A program made the translations under genes and the position numbers. A DNA stretch of 64,000 bases from Rhizobium grahamii (GTDB lineage: Bacteria > Pseudomonadota > Alphaproteobacteria > Rhizobiales > Rhizobiaceae): NCBI RefSeq assembly GCF_009498215.1, contig NZ_CP043498.1, positions 3,822,001 through 3,886,000 on the forward strand. The letters are read 5' to 3'. The notes beneath the pieces are model-generated. The model saw only the letters and a list, made by a program, of their open reading frames with translations. It made no database searches and had not been told where the DNA came from. Positions within the stretch are counted from its first letter, which is position 1; each line of letters opens with the position of its first letter. Of this stretch, positions 32,302 to 40,894 are shown piece by piece.

Positions 32302-32923
32302 GCGCAACGATCGATGAAATCGCCGGCGACGTCATCCGCCGCGCCGGCGATGCGAAACGGTTCCTGATTGCCATCGCCGGTCCCCCGGCGCTGGCAAGTC
32401 CACGATGGCCGACAACGTCGCCCACGCCCTCAAAACAAAGGGTGAAACGGCCGAAGTGCTGCCGATGGATGGCTTCCATATGGACAATGCCATCCTCATC
32501 GAACGCGGCCTGCTGGCGCGCAAGGGCATACCGGAAACCTTCGATGTGCGCGGGTTCCTCGACATCATCCGCGCGGTGCGCCCCGCCGATCAGGAAGTGC
32601 TCATTCCTGTCTTCGACCGCTCCCGCGAACTCGCCATCGCCTCGGCGCGCGTCGTCTCGCCGGAGCATCGCTTCATAATCGTCGAGGGCAACTATCTGCT
32701 GTTCAGCCTGGGCAAGTGGGCCGAGCTTGAGGGTATCTTCGACTACTCAGTCATGCTCGCTCCGCCGATCGAGGTGCTCGAAGAGCGGTTGTGGGCACGC
32801 TGGCGGGGCTACCAGCTCAGCGAAGAACAGGCGAGCGCCAAGGTCTACGGCAACGATCTGCCGAACGGCCGCCTCATCCTCGAAAACCGCCGTCGTGCCG
32901 ACGTGACGCTCGAGATAGCCTGA
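32298..32923 (-). other. No minus-strand gene; region occupied by frcK on the plus strand
   Basis: The open frames on this strand opposite frcK are products of codon bias. The coding content is on the plus strand; see the frcK entry for these positions. Confidence 0.3.
32298..32923 (+). pseudogene. frcK: FrcK-like kinase, frameshifted in the P-loop
   Basis: The fourth frc gene, a P-loop kinase of the FrcK / uridine-kinase-like group. The first frame reads MSATIDEIAGDVIRR...FLIAIAGPP, then continues as nonsense. The correct continuation, GAGKSTMADNVAHALKTKGE and onward to the end at 32923 (DGFHMDNAILIERGLLARKG, IIVEGNYLLF), is in another frame. One extra C in the CCCCC run at 32382-32386 would restore the Walker A motif GPPGAGKST. 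The break removes the ATP-binding loop. It may be a real mutation, slippage, or a base-calling error; the 3' part shows no other decay. Its start overlaps the frcA stop. Confidence 0.82.
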
Positions 32924-33068
32924 GCCTTTTGCGGCTTGGGCTTTCCCGGCGTCGTCACGCATGCTCGTCCGCTTGATATCGCGGCAGCCAAAGTGTTTGC
33001 CATCGAGCCTGTCGGGGTGATAATGCGCGGGGTGAACGTCTATCGCCCAGTCTGCGGAGTTTCAGCGC

Positions 33069-34109
33069 ATGCAATCGATCACCATCCGTCGCCCCGATGA
33101 CTGGCACTTGCACCTGCGCGATGGCGCCATGCTGGAAGGCGTGATCGGCGACACGAGCCGCGACTTTGCCCGCGCGATCATCATGCCGAACCTCGTGCCG
33201 CCGGTTGTGACCACGGCCGATGCCGAAGCCTATCGCGCCCGTATCATGGCGGCGCTGCCGAAGGGCGACAGCTTCCAGCCGCTGATGACACTCTATCTGA
33301 CCGAGCATACGAACCCCGATGACGTCGAGGCGGGAAAGAAGAGCGGCTTGATCACCGCGGTCAAGCTTTACCCGGCCGGTGCGACGACCAATTCGCACGG
33401 CGGTGTTCGCGATATCGAGAAGGCGATGCCGGTTCTGGAGCGCATGGCCAAGATCGGCCTCCCGCTCTGCGTCCACGGCGAGGTCACCACAGCTGCCGTC
33501 GATATCTTCGATCGCGAGGCGGTCTTCATCGAAACCGTTCTCGATCCGCTGCGCAAGCGGCTACCTGAGCTGAAGGTGACGATGGAACACGTCACCACTA
33601 AGGATGGCATCGATTACATCAAGTCCGCGAAAGCCAATCTCGCCGGTTCGATCACGACGCATCATCTGATCATCAACCGCAACGCCATCCTGGTCGGCGG
33701 CATTCGCCCGCATTACTACTGCCTGCCGGTCGCCAAGCGCGAGAACCACCGCCTTGCTCTCCGCGCCGCGGCAACAAGCGGCGATCAGCGTTTCTTCCTC
33801 GGCACGGACTCGGCACCGCACGTCGATCCGCTGAAGGAATGCGCCTGCGGTTGCGCTGGCATCTATACGTCGATCAACACGATGAGCTGCCTCGCACACG
33901 TCTTCGAACAGGATGGCGCCCTCGATAAGCTGGAGGCGTTCGCGTCGCTGAACGGTCCGGCCTGGTACGGCCTTCCCGTCAACGAAGAGACAATGACGCT
34001 GGTCAAGCGGGATGCTCCCGTCAGCTTCCCTGCGAAGGTCGAAACCGGCGCAGGACCCGTTACCGTCTTCGACCCAATGTTTCCGCTGCATTGGGACGTC
34101 AAGCGCTAG
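33069..34109 (+). CDS. pyrC: Dihydroorotase (class II)
   Basis: Cyclises carbamoyl-aspartate to dihydroorotate in pyrimidine synthesis. The 346-residue length and motifs match class II enzymes: DWHLHLRDG (first metal pair), VKLYPAGATTNS (carboxylated Lys), LCVHGEV, SITTHHLIINRN, and LGTDSAPH with the catalytic Asp. The start MQSITIRRPDDWHLH is the family start. It stands alone behind frcK; pyrE lies 6 kb further on. Confidence 0.96.
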   Translation: MQSITIRRPDDWHLHLRDGAMLEGVIGDTSRDFARAIIMPNLVPPVVTTADAEAYRARIMAALPKGDSFQPLMTLYLTEHTNPDDVEAGKKSGLITAVKLYPAGATTNSHGGVRDIEKAMPVLERMAKIGLPLCVHGEVTTAAVDIFDREAVFIETVLDPLRKRLPELKVTMEHVTTKDGIDYIKSAKANLAGSITTHHLIINRNAILVGGIRPHYYCLPVAKRENHRLALRAAATSGDQRFFLGTDSAPHVDPLKECACGCAGIYTSINTMSCLAHVFEQDGALDKLEAFASLNGPAWYGLPVNEETMTLVKRDAPVSFPAKVETGAGPVTVFDPMFPLHWDVKR

Positions 34110-34295
34110 ATTTTTTCTGGTCTCACGTGATTTTTACTGACGTTCTTCTATGAGAGCGGCACCGAAGTGCTATGGGCGCAACCGTACTGATTTAATTGCA
34201 TGATTTTTTAACGAAATAAGTAAGACATTCGTCATAGCGGACCCCTTAGGCTCCGCACGAATGAGGGGCGTGGCGATTGCTGCGATTTTTAGAGC

Positions 34296-35474
34296 ATGAC
34301 GCTTGATTATAATTCCCTATTGATGGCGCTCGCCGTGTCGACGACGTGCCTTGCCGTAACGCTGTTGGGTAGCTGGTTTGCTCGCCGCGCCGAAACGTTT
34401 CTTTTGACGGGAACGCTCGGCCTTACGCTCATTATTGCTGGCATCGTCGTTTACGGCCTGTATGTCGATGATCCCAAGACGGCCTTTGCTGTCGCCTCGT
34501 TCGTGCTTTTCCATGCCGGTTTTGCCGCTCTTTGGGGAGCAGGCAGCCAGTTCCTGACCGGCACCTTGCCGCGTACCGCCACCGTCGCCTGCGCACTCGC
34601 GGCAATGCTTGTTTCGATACCGCCGATGCTCGCCGGTTATGATGGTCTGGGCTTCATTGCCGAAAACATCGCGATTGCAGCAATGCTCTTCGGCACGGCT
34701 CATCACTATTGGCGCGCACGCGCCGAGGCGCCGGCTCCGTTGATGGGGATAACGGCCCTCTATTGCCTCACGGCGACGTCCTTCGTGTTGTGCGCCGGCG
34801 TGCTGATTGCGGATGGCAAGATGGTTCTCGGCGCCGCTCCGAGCAACTGGGCGGAAGATTTCAGCATCGCCATCTCCATCGCCAGCATGACGGGCATCGG
34901 TGCCCTGTCGCTGGCGTTGCATCAGTGGCGCCTTGCCGCCCGCCACCGTCTGGACGCGATCACGGATCCGTTGACTGGCCTCCTGAACCGGCGAGCGCTT
35001 TTCGATCGTCACGGGCACGGCGCCATGGGGGCAACAACCGCAGTCCTGATTTTCGACCTCGATCACTTCAAGTCCATCAACGACACCTTCGGTCATGCCG
35101 GTGGCGATCGCGTTTTGAAGGTCTTCGCAGCCGAACTTGCGGCAAATTGCAGGGCAGGCGACATCGCCGCTCGTCTTGGTGGCGAGGAGTTTGCGCTGGT
35201 GCTCAACGAAACCATGCCCGGCCGTGCCGAGCTGGTCGCGGAACGCATCCGCAGGGCTTTTGCCAAGCGCGACGTCTATCTCGATGACGAAACACTGAAC
35301 TGCACGGTCAGCGTCGGCGTCGCGCCGGGCCTCTCTACCCCTCTCGACTTCGATGCCATGCTGAGCGCAGCCGACAAGGCGCTCTACGCTGCCAAGCGGG
35401 CAGGGCGAAACAGGATCGAGCTCGCCAGCCATCTCCATGCCGTGCCGGCCGGCGCCGTTCGCACTGGCTCTTGA
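34296..35474 (+). CDS. Membrane diguanylate cyclase (GGDEF)
   Basis: A 392-residue protein with about six membrane segments over residues 1-210 and a C-terminal GGDEF domain. The active-site motif is GGEEF (in ARLGGEEFALVLNE), competent for c-di-GMP synthesis. An RxxD inhibitory site is present five residues before it (RAGD), so product feedback is expected. The domain start is DPLTGLLNRRALFDRHG and the metal Asp is in LIFDLDHFKSIND. No sensor domain beyond the membrane module can be named. It has no close operon partner. Confidence 0.9.
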   Translation: MTLDYNSLLMALAVSTTCLAVTLLGSWFARRAETFLLTGTLGLTLIIAGIVVYGLYVDDPKTAFAVASFVLFHAGFAALWGAGSQFLTGTLPRTATVACALAAMLVSIPPMLAGYDGLGFIAENIAIAAMLFGTAHHYWRARAEAPAPLMGITALYCLTATSFVLCAGVLIADGKMVLGAAPSNWAEDFSIAISIASMTGIGALSLALHQWRLAARHRLDAITDPLTGLLNRRALFDRHGHGAMGATTAVLIFDLDHFKSINDTFGHAGGDRVLKVFAAELAANCRAGDIAARLGGEEFALVLNETMPGRAELVAERIRRAFAKRDVYLDDETLNCTVSVGVAPGLSTPLDFDAMLSAADKALYAAKRAGRNRIELASHLHAVPAGAVRTGS

Positions 35475-35662
35475 TCGGACAGATCTCCTCACCTACAGTT
35501 GGCGCTGGCCGGATGCGGCCTGCCGCCCCGCGGCGCGAAAGCGCTATGGTGAATGCATCCACACACATCCTTCACATCCCTTGCTGTTTGGCGATTGATG
35601 GCGAACGGGTCAGCAGACGCGGGCACTGATCATCCTGTTTGCCGCCAACGGAAGGAAGACAC

Positions 35663-36199
35663 ATGCGCGATTTTCGCGACGCCAAGCTGATGGCGAAAGC
35701 ATTGCGGCAGGCAATGGCCGTCCGAAATGTAGATCTCACACACAGCGAAACTCTGGAAATCGTGGCCCGCCAGTTTGGCTTCGATCAATGGAATATCCTG
35801 TCAGCCAAGCTCGATGAGCCGGAAACGGCGAAGCCAGCGGTGGCAATCGAGCCGCCGGTCCCGATCTTTCGCATCTTCGATGTCGACAAAGCGAAGGAAT
35901 TCTACTGCGGCTTCCTCGGTTTCGCGCTCGACTGGGAGCATCGCTTCGGCGACCACTTCCCCCTGTATTGCCAGGTATCGAGAAGCGGCATGGTCCTGCA
36001 TCTCAGCGAACACTCCGGCGATGCCAGCCCCGGTGCACGCGCTTTCGTGCCGGTTAGCGGCGTGCGTGCCTTTCAGGCGGAACTCTCGGCCAAGCAATAC
36101 CGCTACATGAAGCCTGGCCTGCAGGACGCACCCTGGGGCCTCGAAATGGAAGTCATCGATCCCTTCAACAATCGCCTGACTTTCTGCGAGCGCAGCTAG
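35663..36199 (+). CDS. Glyoxalase-superfamily (VOC) protein
   Basis: A 178-residue protein. Residues 1-52 are a helical N-terminal module (MRDFRDAKLMAKALRQAMAV, ...FGFDQWNILSAKL) of the kind that precedes some bleomycin-resistance-like VOC domains. Residues about 60-178 are one VOC domain (PIFRIFDVDKAKEFYCGFLG, then MVLHLSEHSGD, and EMEVIDPFNNRLTFCE). The start at 35663 has a GGAAGGA site. It is probably a small-molecule binding or resistance protein; the substrate is unknown. It ends at a shared hairpin with the convergent DUF1772 gene. Confidence 0.8.
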   Translation: MRDFRDAKLMAKALRQAMAVRNVDLTHSETLEIVARQFGFDQWNILSAKLDEPETAKPAVAIEPPVPIFRIFDVDKAKEFYCGFLGFALDWEHRFGDHFPLYCQVSRSGMVLHLSEHSGDASPGARAFVPVSGVRAFQAELSAKQYRYMKPGLQDAPWGLEMEVIDPFNNRLTFCERS

Positions 36200-36207
36200 T
36201 GCTGCAA

Positions 36208-36228
36208 GGCGGGAGATATTCTCCCGCC
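36208..36228 (+). terminator. Bidirectional hairpin between VOC gene and DUF1772 gene
   Basis: Perfect 9-bp stem GGCGGGAGA / TCTCCCGCC with a TAT loop, between the two convergent genes (stops at 36199 and 36233). No long T tract on either side. Confidence 0.6.
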
Positions 36229-36232
36229 GTCA

Positions 36233-36715
36233 TCAGACGAGCATCAACGCAATAACAAAAGCGACCGAAGCCAGCAACGAGGCGATCGTCCTGACATGGT
36301 TCCACCATGTCCAGTCTTTCAGATAAGCCGTCCAAAGCGCCGTCGCCTCCGCGCCGTTGCTACTGACCTTCGCGAGCGCATCATTCATCGGCACGTTGAA
36401 GACGATGGTCGAGATGAAGGACGCGAAGACATAGAGCGTAGCACCCGCCAGCATCCAGAGGCTGGCGCCGCCACGCCAGTCGAAGAACGCAAAAGCAGTG
36501 ACCGCGAGAGACAGCGCCAGCGTTGCCAGAAACAGCAGCATGAACGGCGAGCGGACGATCGTCACGTTGATGGAATTCATCGCGGCGATGCCCTGTTCCG
36601 TCGGGATGCGCGAAAAGGCGGTCATGATGAAGGTCGAGAAGGCGAAGAAGATGCCGGCCACTAGCCCGCTGCCGATCGCCGCGGCGACAAGGGCGATGAC
36701 GAGAAGAATTGACAT
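36233..36715 (-). CDS. DUF1772 (anthrone-oxygenase-like) membrane protein
   Basis: A 160-residue membrane protein with four predicted membrane segments, near residues 4-27, 56-77, 83-104 and 137-158. The sequence GLVAGIFFAFSTFIMTAFSRIP and the later FNVPMNDALAKV are typical of the DUF1772 / anthrone oxygenase-like family. It is divergent from a TetR regulator; two inverted repeats in the shared promoter region suggest it is the regulated target. The function in bacteria is not established. Confidence 0.83.
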   Translation of the reverse strand: MSILLVIALVAAAIGSGLVAGIFFAFSTFIMTAFSRIPTEQGIAAMNSINVTIVRSPFMLLFLATLALSLAVTAFAFFDWRGGASLWMLAGATLYVFASFISTIVFNVPMNDALAKVSSNGAEATALWTAYLKDWTWWNHVRTIASLLASVAFVIALMLV

Positions 36716-36731
36716 CCGAACACTCCTCCAA

Positions 36732-36780
36732 AAATAAGAGAAAGTCTCTTATTTGCCAAATGAGATAATCTCTCTTATTT
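36732..36780. promoter_or_regulatory. Double TetR-type operator in the divergent DUF1772/TetR promoter region
   Basis: A perfect 10-bp inverted repeat AAATAAGAGA-AAG-TCTCTTATTT (36732-36754) is followed by a related imperfect one, AAATGAGA...TCTCTTATTT (36758-36780). Both lie between the DUF1772 start (36715) and the TetR start (36809), so the regulator can control both genes. Confidence 0.75.
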
Positions 36781-36808
36781 TCTGCGTCAAGCAAAAAGGG
36801 AGAGCGGG

Positions 36809-37459
36809 ATGGCCGAAGAGGTTGCCGCCAGGCGCAGAAGGCAGCCAAAGCCGACAGGCCAGCCGCGCCGGATTCCACAGCAGAAACGCGGTCGGGAGCG
36901 TTTCGAGAAGATCCTTTCGGTGGCGCTTGCCCTGATCGAGAAAAACGGCAGCGATGCATTGAAAATGAGCGAGATCGTCGAGCAGGCGGAGCTCTCATTC
37001 GGTGCGCTCTACCAGTACTTCCCGGACAAAAGCTCGATCATCCGAACGCTGGCCGAGCGCTTCAACGAGCAGGGTCGCGCTTGTGTCGAGGCCGAGCTAG
37101 CAGGGGTGACCGATGCCGCAGCGCTGCGGCTGGCGCTCTGCAACATCGCCGATCAGTATTACACCTTCTTCCGGCACGAGCCCGCCATGCGCGACATATG
37201 GGTTGCGACGCAGGCGGACCGGCTGCTGCAGCAAATCGATGCCGAAGACATGGAGTTTCACGCGCAGGCGTTGTTGTCGGTGCTCGTGCGACTCGAGCCG
37301 GAGCGGAGCAAGGGCGAACTCCTCGCCATTGCCAGGCTAACCATGCAACTGCTGGCCGCCGCCGTCCGCTACGCAATCTCATTGGACGATGTTGAGGGAC
37401 GCTCGGCGATTGCGCTTTATCAGCGGATGCTGCCTGCAGACATCACCCGGCTAGGCTAG
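36809..37459 (+). CDS. TetR-family transcriptional regulator
   Basis: A 216-residue regulator with a basic N-terminus, a TetR helix-turn-helix at about residues 30-78 (MSEIVEQAELSFGALYQYFP), and a helical ligand-binding C-terminal domain that ends in a conserved-looking LTMQLLAAAVRYAI helix. A GGGAGAG site precedes the ATG. It most likely represses itself and the divergent DUF1772 gene through the double inverted repeat. It overlaps the convergent diguanylate cyclase by four bases. Confidence 0.9.
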   Translation: MAEEVAARRRRQPKPTGQPRRIPQQKRGRERFEKILSVALALIEKNGSDALKMSEIVEQAELSFGALYQYFPDKSSIIRTLAERFNEQGRACVEAELAGVTDAAALRLALCNIADQYYTFFRHEPAMRDIWVATQADRLLQQIDAEDMEFHAQALLSVLVRLEPERSKGELLAIARLTMQLLAAAVRYAISLDDVEGRSAIALYQRMLPADITRLG

Positions 37460-38358
37460 GCGCGGATGCGCCGGTCTCTGATCGAGGGCGCGACCTCGGC
37501 GTGAACCCGGTTGCGGCCGGCATTCTTGGCGGCATAGAGCTTGCGATCGGCCTCGGTCAGCATGGTCTTCAGCGTCTCGCTGTTCGGATCGCCGTGGTAC
37601 ACACCGAAGCTTGCGGTAACACGTCCCTTCGGCAAGGGCCCGACCATCTTCGACTCCAGCTGCGTGCGCAAGCGATCGGCGATTGCCGTTGCGGCGTCGA
37701 CATCGGTGCGTGGCAGCACGAGGCAGAATTCCTCGCCGCCGATACGCGCTGCTATATCGTATGGGCGCAGGCAATGCTGAATCGTCGCACCCGTCATCAT
37801 CAGAACCTGATCACCCACATCATGGCCGAACTGGTCGTTGATCTGCTTGAAATGGTCGAGGTCGAACACGACAACGGATAGCGGCGTGCGTTCGCGCTGT
37901 GCCCTGTTGACCTCCAGAGACGCAATCTCCTTCAGCCAGCGACGGTTGCCGAGCCCTGTCAGGACATCGGTCGTGGCTTGGCGGCGCAGCTGCGAAAGCG
38001 TCGCGTCGAGTTCCCCGATCAGGACGGAAATACCGTTGGTGACGACGCCGATCTCATCCTTGCGCGAGCTATGGACCGCTTGGACGGCTCCGGTCGAGCG
38101 ATAGGCCTCGACGACATTGGCGACTTGATGCAGCGGCTTGATCAGCCGCCATACGGACGCGAGGCATAAGATCGTTCCGACAAGCGTGGCGGCGAGCACA
38201 AGTAAGAGAACGGGTAGGGCCTCGCTGCGGAAGCCGGTGACCAGATAAGCGACCAGCGCCAGCAGCGGCACATGGGTCGACAGGAAGCAGATTGCAAAGA
38301 TCTTGAAGGTCAGTGACGCGCTGAATTTTTCGCGGATATCGGACAGGCTCAGGTTCAT
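37456..38358 (-). CDS. Diguanylate cyclase with HAMP linker (GGDEF)
   Basis: A 300-residue protein from the ATG at 38358, which has a GAGGAAA site; the frame upstream is unconserved. Membrane segments are near residues 17-40 and 47-69, with almost no periplasmic loop, then a HAMP-like region (IKPLHQVANVVEAYRSTG, SSRKDEIGVVTNGI). The GGDEF domain starts DVLTGLGNRRWLKE and has the active-site motif GGEEF (ARIGGEEFCLVLP) and an RxxD I-site (RPYD), so active and feedback-inhibited c-di-GMP synthesis is expected. Confidence 0.9.
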   Translation of the reverse strand: MNLSLSDIREKFSASLTFKIFAICFLSTHVPLLALVAYLVTGFRSEALPVLLLVLAATLVGTILCLASVWRLIKPLHQVANVVEAYRSTGAVQAVHSSRKDEIGVVTNGISVLIGELDATLSQLRRQATTDVLTGLGNRRWLKEIASLEVNRAQRERTPLSVVVFDLDHFKQINDQFGHDVGDQVLMMTGATIQHCLRPYDIAARIGGEEFCLVLPRTDVDAATAIADRLRTQLESKMVGPLPKGRVTASFGVYHGDPNSETLKTMLTEADRKLYAAKNAGRNRVHAEVAPSIRDRRIRA

Positions 38359-38633
38359 TCCGGATTTCCTCTCATGTCTCCTCGGAGCGGGAAAATGCCG
38401 CCGGAGTTCCGACTGGATTCCTAAGGAAATCATTAGAATTTGAGTGATCTCGCGCCCGCCCACAGGGCTCAAGGCAGCAAGTACCCGGAAGCAAAGCAAT
38501 TTTACGAAGTATCTGAAATTCAATAGGTATTGCACTTTAATGCATAGTGATATGCGCTTGTATCGCTAAAGTTTTCGCGGCAGACGGCGAACTCGCCTTT
38601 CCCGCGATTATCCGGCGCCGGTAATGATTCTCT

Positions 38634-39905
38634 TCAGGCATCAAGGAAGCCGCGCATGGTGAAATAGCCGATCGCCCCAAGGACGACGGCGACGGTCGAC
38701 GCGACCCCAAGCGACACCGCATATTCCCGGCGTCCGGCGGTAAACGCGAGCGCGACCTTCGTGACCATGTTGACCGTCACGGCGATCAGGATGACATCGG
38801 CAGCCGTCCTCACCGCGATCGTAGAGCCGACGAGGCGAGCCGTCGAGAGTGTGATGGCGTCGACGTCGACCAAGCCTGAAATGGCGGCGACGATGAAGAG
38901 CGCCGATGGCCCGACATACTCGATCGCGACTTTCGACACGAGGCTGATCAGGCTGAGCAGCAGCGCAAAGGAAATTACGGTTTGCAGCTCGAACGGGTTC
39001 TTCAACCCGATCTCGGGTGCCTGCGTCACCGACTTGGAGTGCCAGACCGAAAGGAAACTGGTGGCCAGGAAGCCGATGATTGCCGGGATGAGGGCGGCAG
39101 CAAGCGGTGCAAACATGCTGAAAGACAGCGCGCTGGCAATGACGAGTACACGCGCGAAGGAAAGAGCGCCGGCAACCGCTGCGCCGGCAGCCAGTTGCTG
39201 CGCTCCCTGCGGCGCTTCGGTCGAGTAGCGGGCGAAGGAGAGCGTCAATGCGGTGGAAGAGACAAGCCCGCCCGCAGCACCGGCCAGCAAGATGCCGCGA
39301 TTGGTGCCCATCAAGCGGATCGCGACATAGCCGGCGAAGGAAAGCGCCGCGATCGTGATCGTCAGCAGCCAGAGCGAATAGGGATTGAGCGCGCCCCAGG
39401 GGTCGAGTGGCTTGTCGGGCAAAAGCGGCAGCGCAATGACCGTCATCGCAAGCAGCATGAGAGCTGACCTGAGTTCCACCCAGGTCAGTCCCTCAAGGAA
39501 GCCATGCAGGCTCGTGCGCGCTGCAAGCACGACCGTTATCGCAACCGCGCTGGCGCCCGCCGTGACGAGGTCGCCGACGGCCGCAAGCACGCCCAGCGCG
39601 AACACGGCGAGCGCCGCAACGATCGAGGTGATGCCGTAGTCCTTGTCCTCGATCGCCTCTTGCCATTTGCCGGCGATGTAGACGAAGCCGAGGAGGGCCG
39701 CGATCGTCGCCGGCAGGAACGGACCCGTCAGCGGCTGCAAGGTACCGACGACGCCACCGAGAAAGCCCGTGAGGCCGAATGTACGAATGCCGGCGGTCCG
39801 CCCGCCGGCGCGCACCTCGCGTTCCGTCCAGCCGCGCTCGACGCCAACGAGCAGACCAATGGCAAGCGCAACGCCCAGACGGCGGAAGACTTCGATATGT
39901 TCCAT
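38634..39905 (-). CDS. MgtC/SapB-family membrane protein with DUF4010
   Basis: A 423-residue integral membrane protein with about 12 membrane segments. The N-terminal part has the MgtC/SapB signature (LGVALAIGLLVGVERGW, IRTFGLTGFLGG), and the C-terminal two-thirds match DUF4010, ending with small-residue-rich helices. The function is unknown; MgtC relatives are tied to Mg2+ limitation and virulence, but this fused form is not characterised. It is divergent from pyrE across about 210 bases. Confidence 0.85.
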   Translation of the reverse strand: MEHIEVFRRLGVALAIGLLVGVERGWTEREVRAGGRTAGIRTFGLTGFLGGVVGTLQPLTGPFLPATIAALLGFVYIAGKWQEAIEDKDYGITSIVAALAVFALGVLAAVGDLVTAGASAVAITVVLAARTSLHGFLEGLTWVELRSALMLLAMTVIALPLLPDKPLDPWGALNPYSLWLLTITIAALSFAGYVAIRLMGTNRGILLAGAAGGLVSSTALTLSFARYSTEAPQGAQQLAAGAAVAGALSFARVLVIASALSFSMFAPLAAALIPAIIGFLATSFLSVWHSKSVTQAPEIGLKNPFELQTVISFALLLSLISLVSKVAIEYVGPSALFIVAAISGLVDVDAITLSTARLVGSTIAVRTAADVILIAVTVNMVTKVALAFTAGRREYAVSLGVASTVAVVLGAIGYFTMRGFLDA

Positions 39906-40113
39906 GTCAGGTACGATATCGTCGCCGCGCCGCTAAGCAAGCGCAAACAACTGAAACCATTGGCGCATTCGGATCGCGTGTGCGCAAAAGACGACGACGA
40001 CATGATCGCACGGCATTCGCAGGCGATGTTTCTGCGGCCGGAAGTGCTGCCTGTTCTGGAAAACCGGCGCGCTTGCTGCTATTGGCCCATAGATTTGACC
40101 AAAGGAGAGAGCG

Positions 40114-40803
40114 ATGATCCAGACGACATTCACCGACCGTGCCGTGATGGCGGAACTCGTGGCGAAGATGCTCTGGGAGATCAAGGCGGTGCACTTCAAT
40201 GCCGCACAGCCCTACAAGTTCGCCTCCGGCATGGCGAGCCCTGTCTATATCGACTGCCGCAAGCTGCTCTCTTTCCCCCGCGTCCGCTCGACGGTGATGG
40301 ATTTTGCCGCGAGCGTCGTGTTGCGCGAAGCTGGTTTCGAGCATTTCGATTGCATCGCCGGCGGTGAGACCGCGGGCATCCCCTTTGCCGCTCTGCTCGC
40401 CGATCGGCTCAGCCTGCCGATGATCTATGTCCGCAAGCAGCCGAAGGGCCATGGCCGCAACGCGCAGATCGAAGGCAACATGCCTGAAGGTTCGCGCGTC
40501 CTCGTCATCGAGGACCTGACGACAGCCGGCGGCAGCATGTTCAAGTTCATCGATGCTGTCAGGGCCGCTGGCGGTGTGGTCGACCACGGTATCGCTCTGT
40601 TCTACTATGGCATTTTCGACGAAGGAGCGCTGCGCTTTGCTGATGGCAATGTGAAGCTCCACTATATCGCCACATGGCGCGATGTTCTGGCCGTCGCTAG
40701 GGCTCAGAAGCTGTTCGACGAGAAGACGCTCAGCGAAGTCGAAGCCTTCCTCGATGCGCCGCTCGCCTGGTCCGGACGCAATGGCGGCATTTCATCACTT
40801 TGA
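40114..40803 (+). CDS. pyrE: Orotate phosphoribosyltransferase
   Basis: Joins orotate to PRPP to form OMP. The 229-residue protein carries the PRPP-binding motif VLVIEDLTTAGGSMFKF, the orotate-site region FASGMASPVYIDCRKL, and the catalytic-loop lysines in YVRKQPKGHGRNAQIEG. It has the extended C-terminal part of the alphaproteobacterial form (WRDVLAVARAQKLF). An AAAGGAGAG site precedes the ATG. It is followed after about 90 bases by frk. Confidence 0.96.
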   Translation: MIQTTFTDRAVMAELVAKMLWEIKAVHFNAAQPYKFASGMASPVYIDCRKLLSFPRVRSTVMDFAASVVLREAGFEHFDCIAGGETAGIPFAALLADRLSLPMIYVRKQPKGHGRNAQIEGNMPEGSRVLVIEDLTTAGGSMFKFIDAVRAAGGVVDHGIALFYYGIFDEGALRFADGNVKLHYIATWRDVLAVARAQKLFDEKTLSEVEAFLDAPLAWSGRNGGISSL

Positions 40804-40894
40804 GTGAATAATTGCTCACGGCGCTTTGCTTTTGCCACGAAGTTATCTAATCCAATTGAGCATCGACAGATCGTAATGCCCTTGGGAGACGGAC

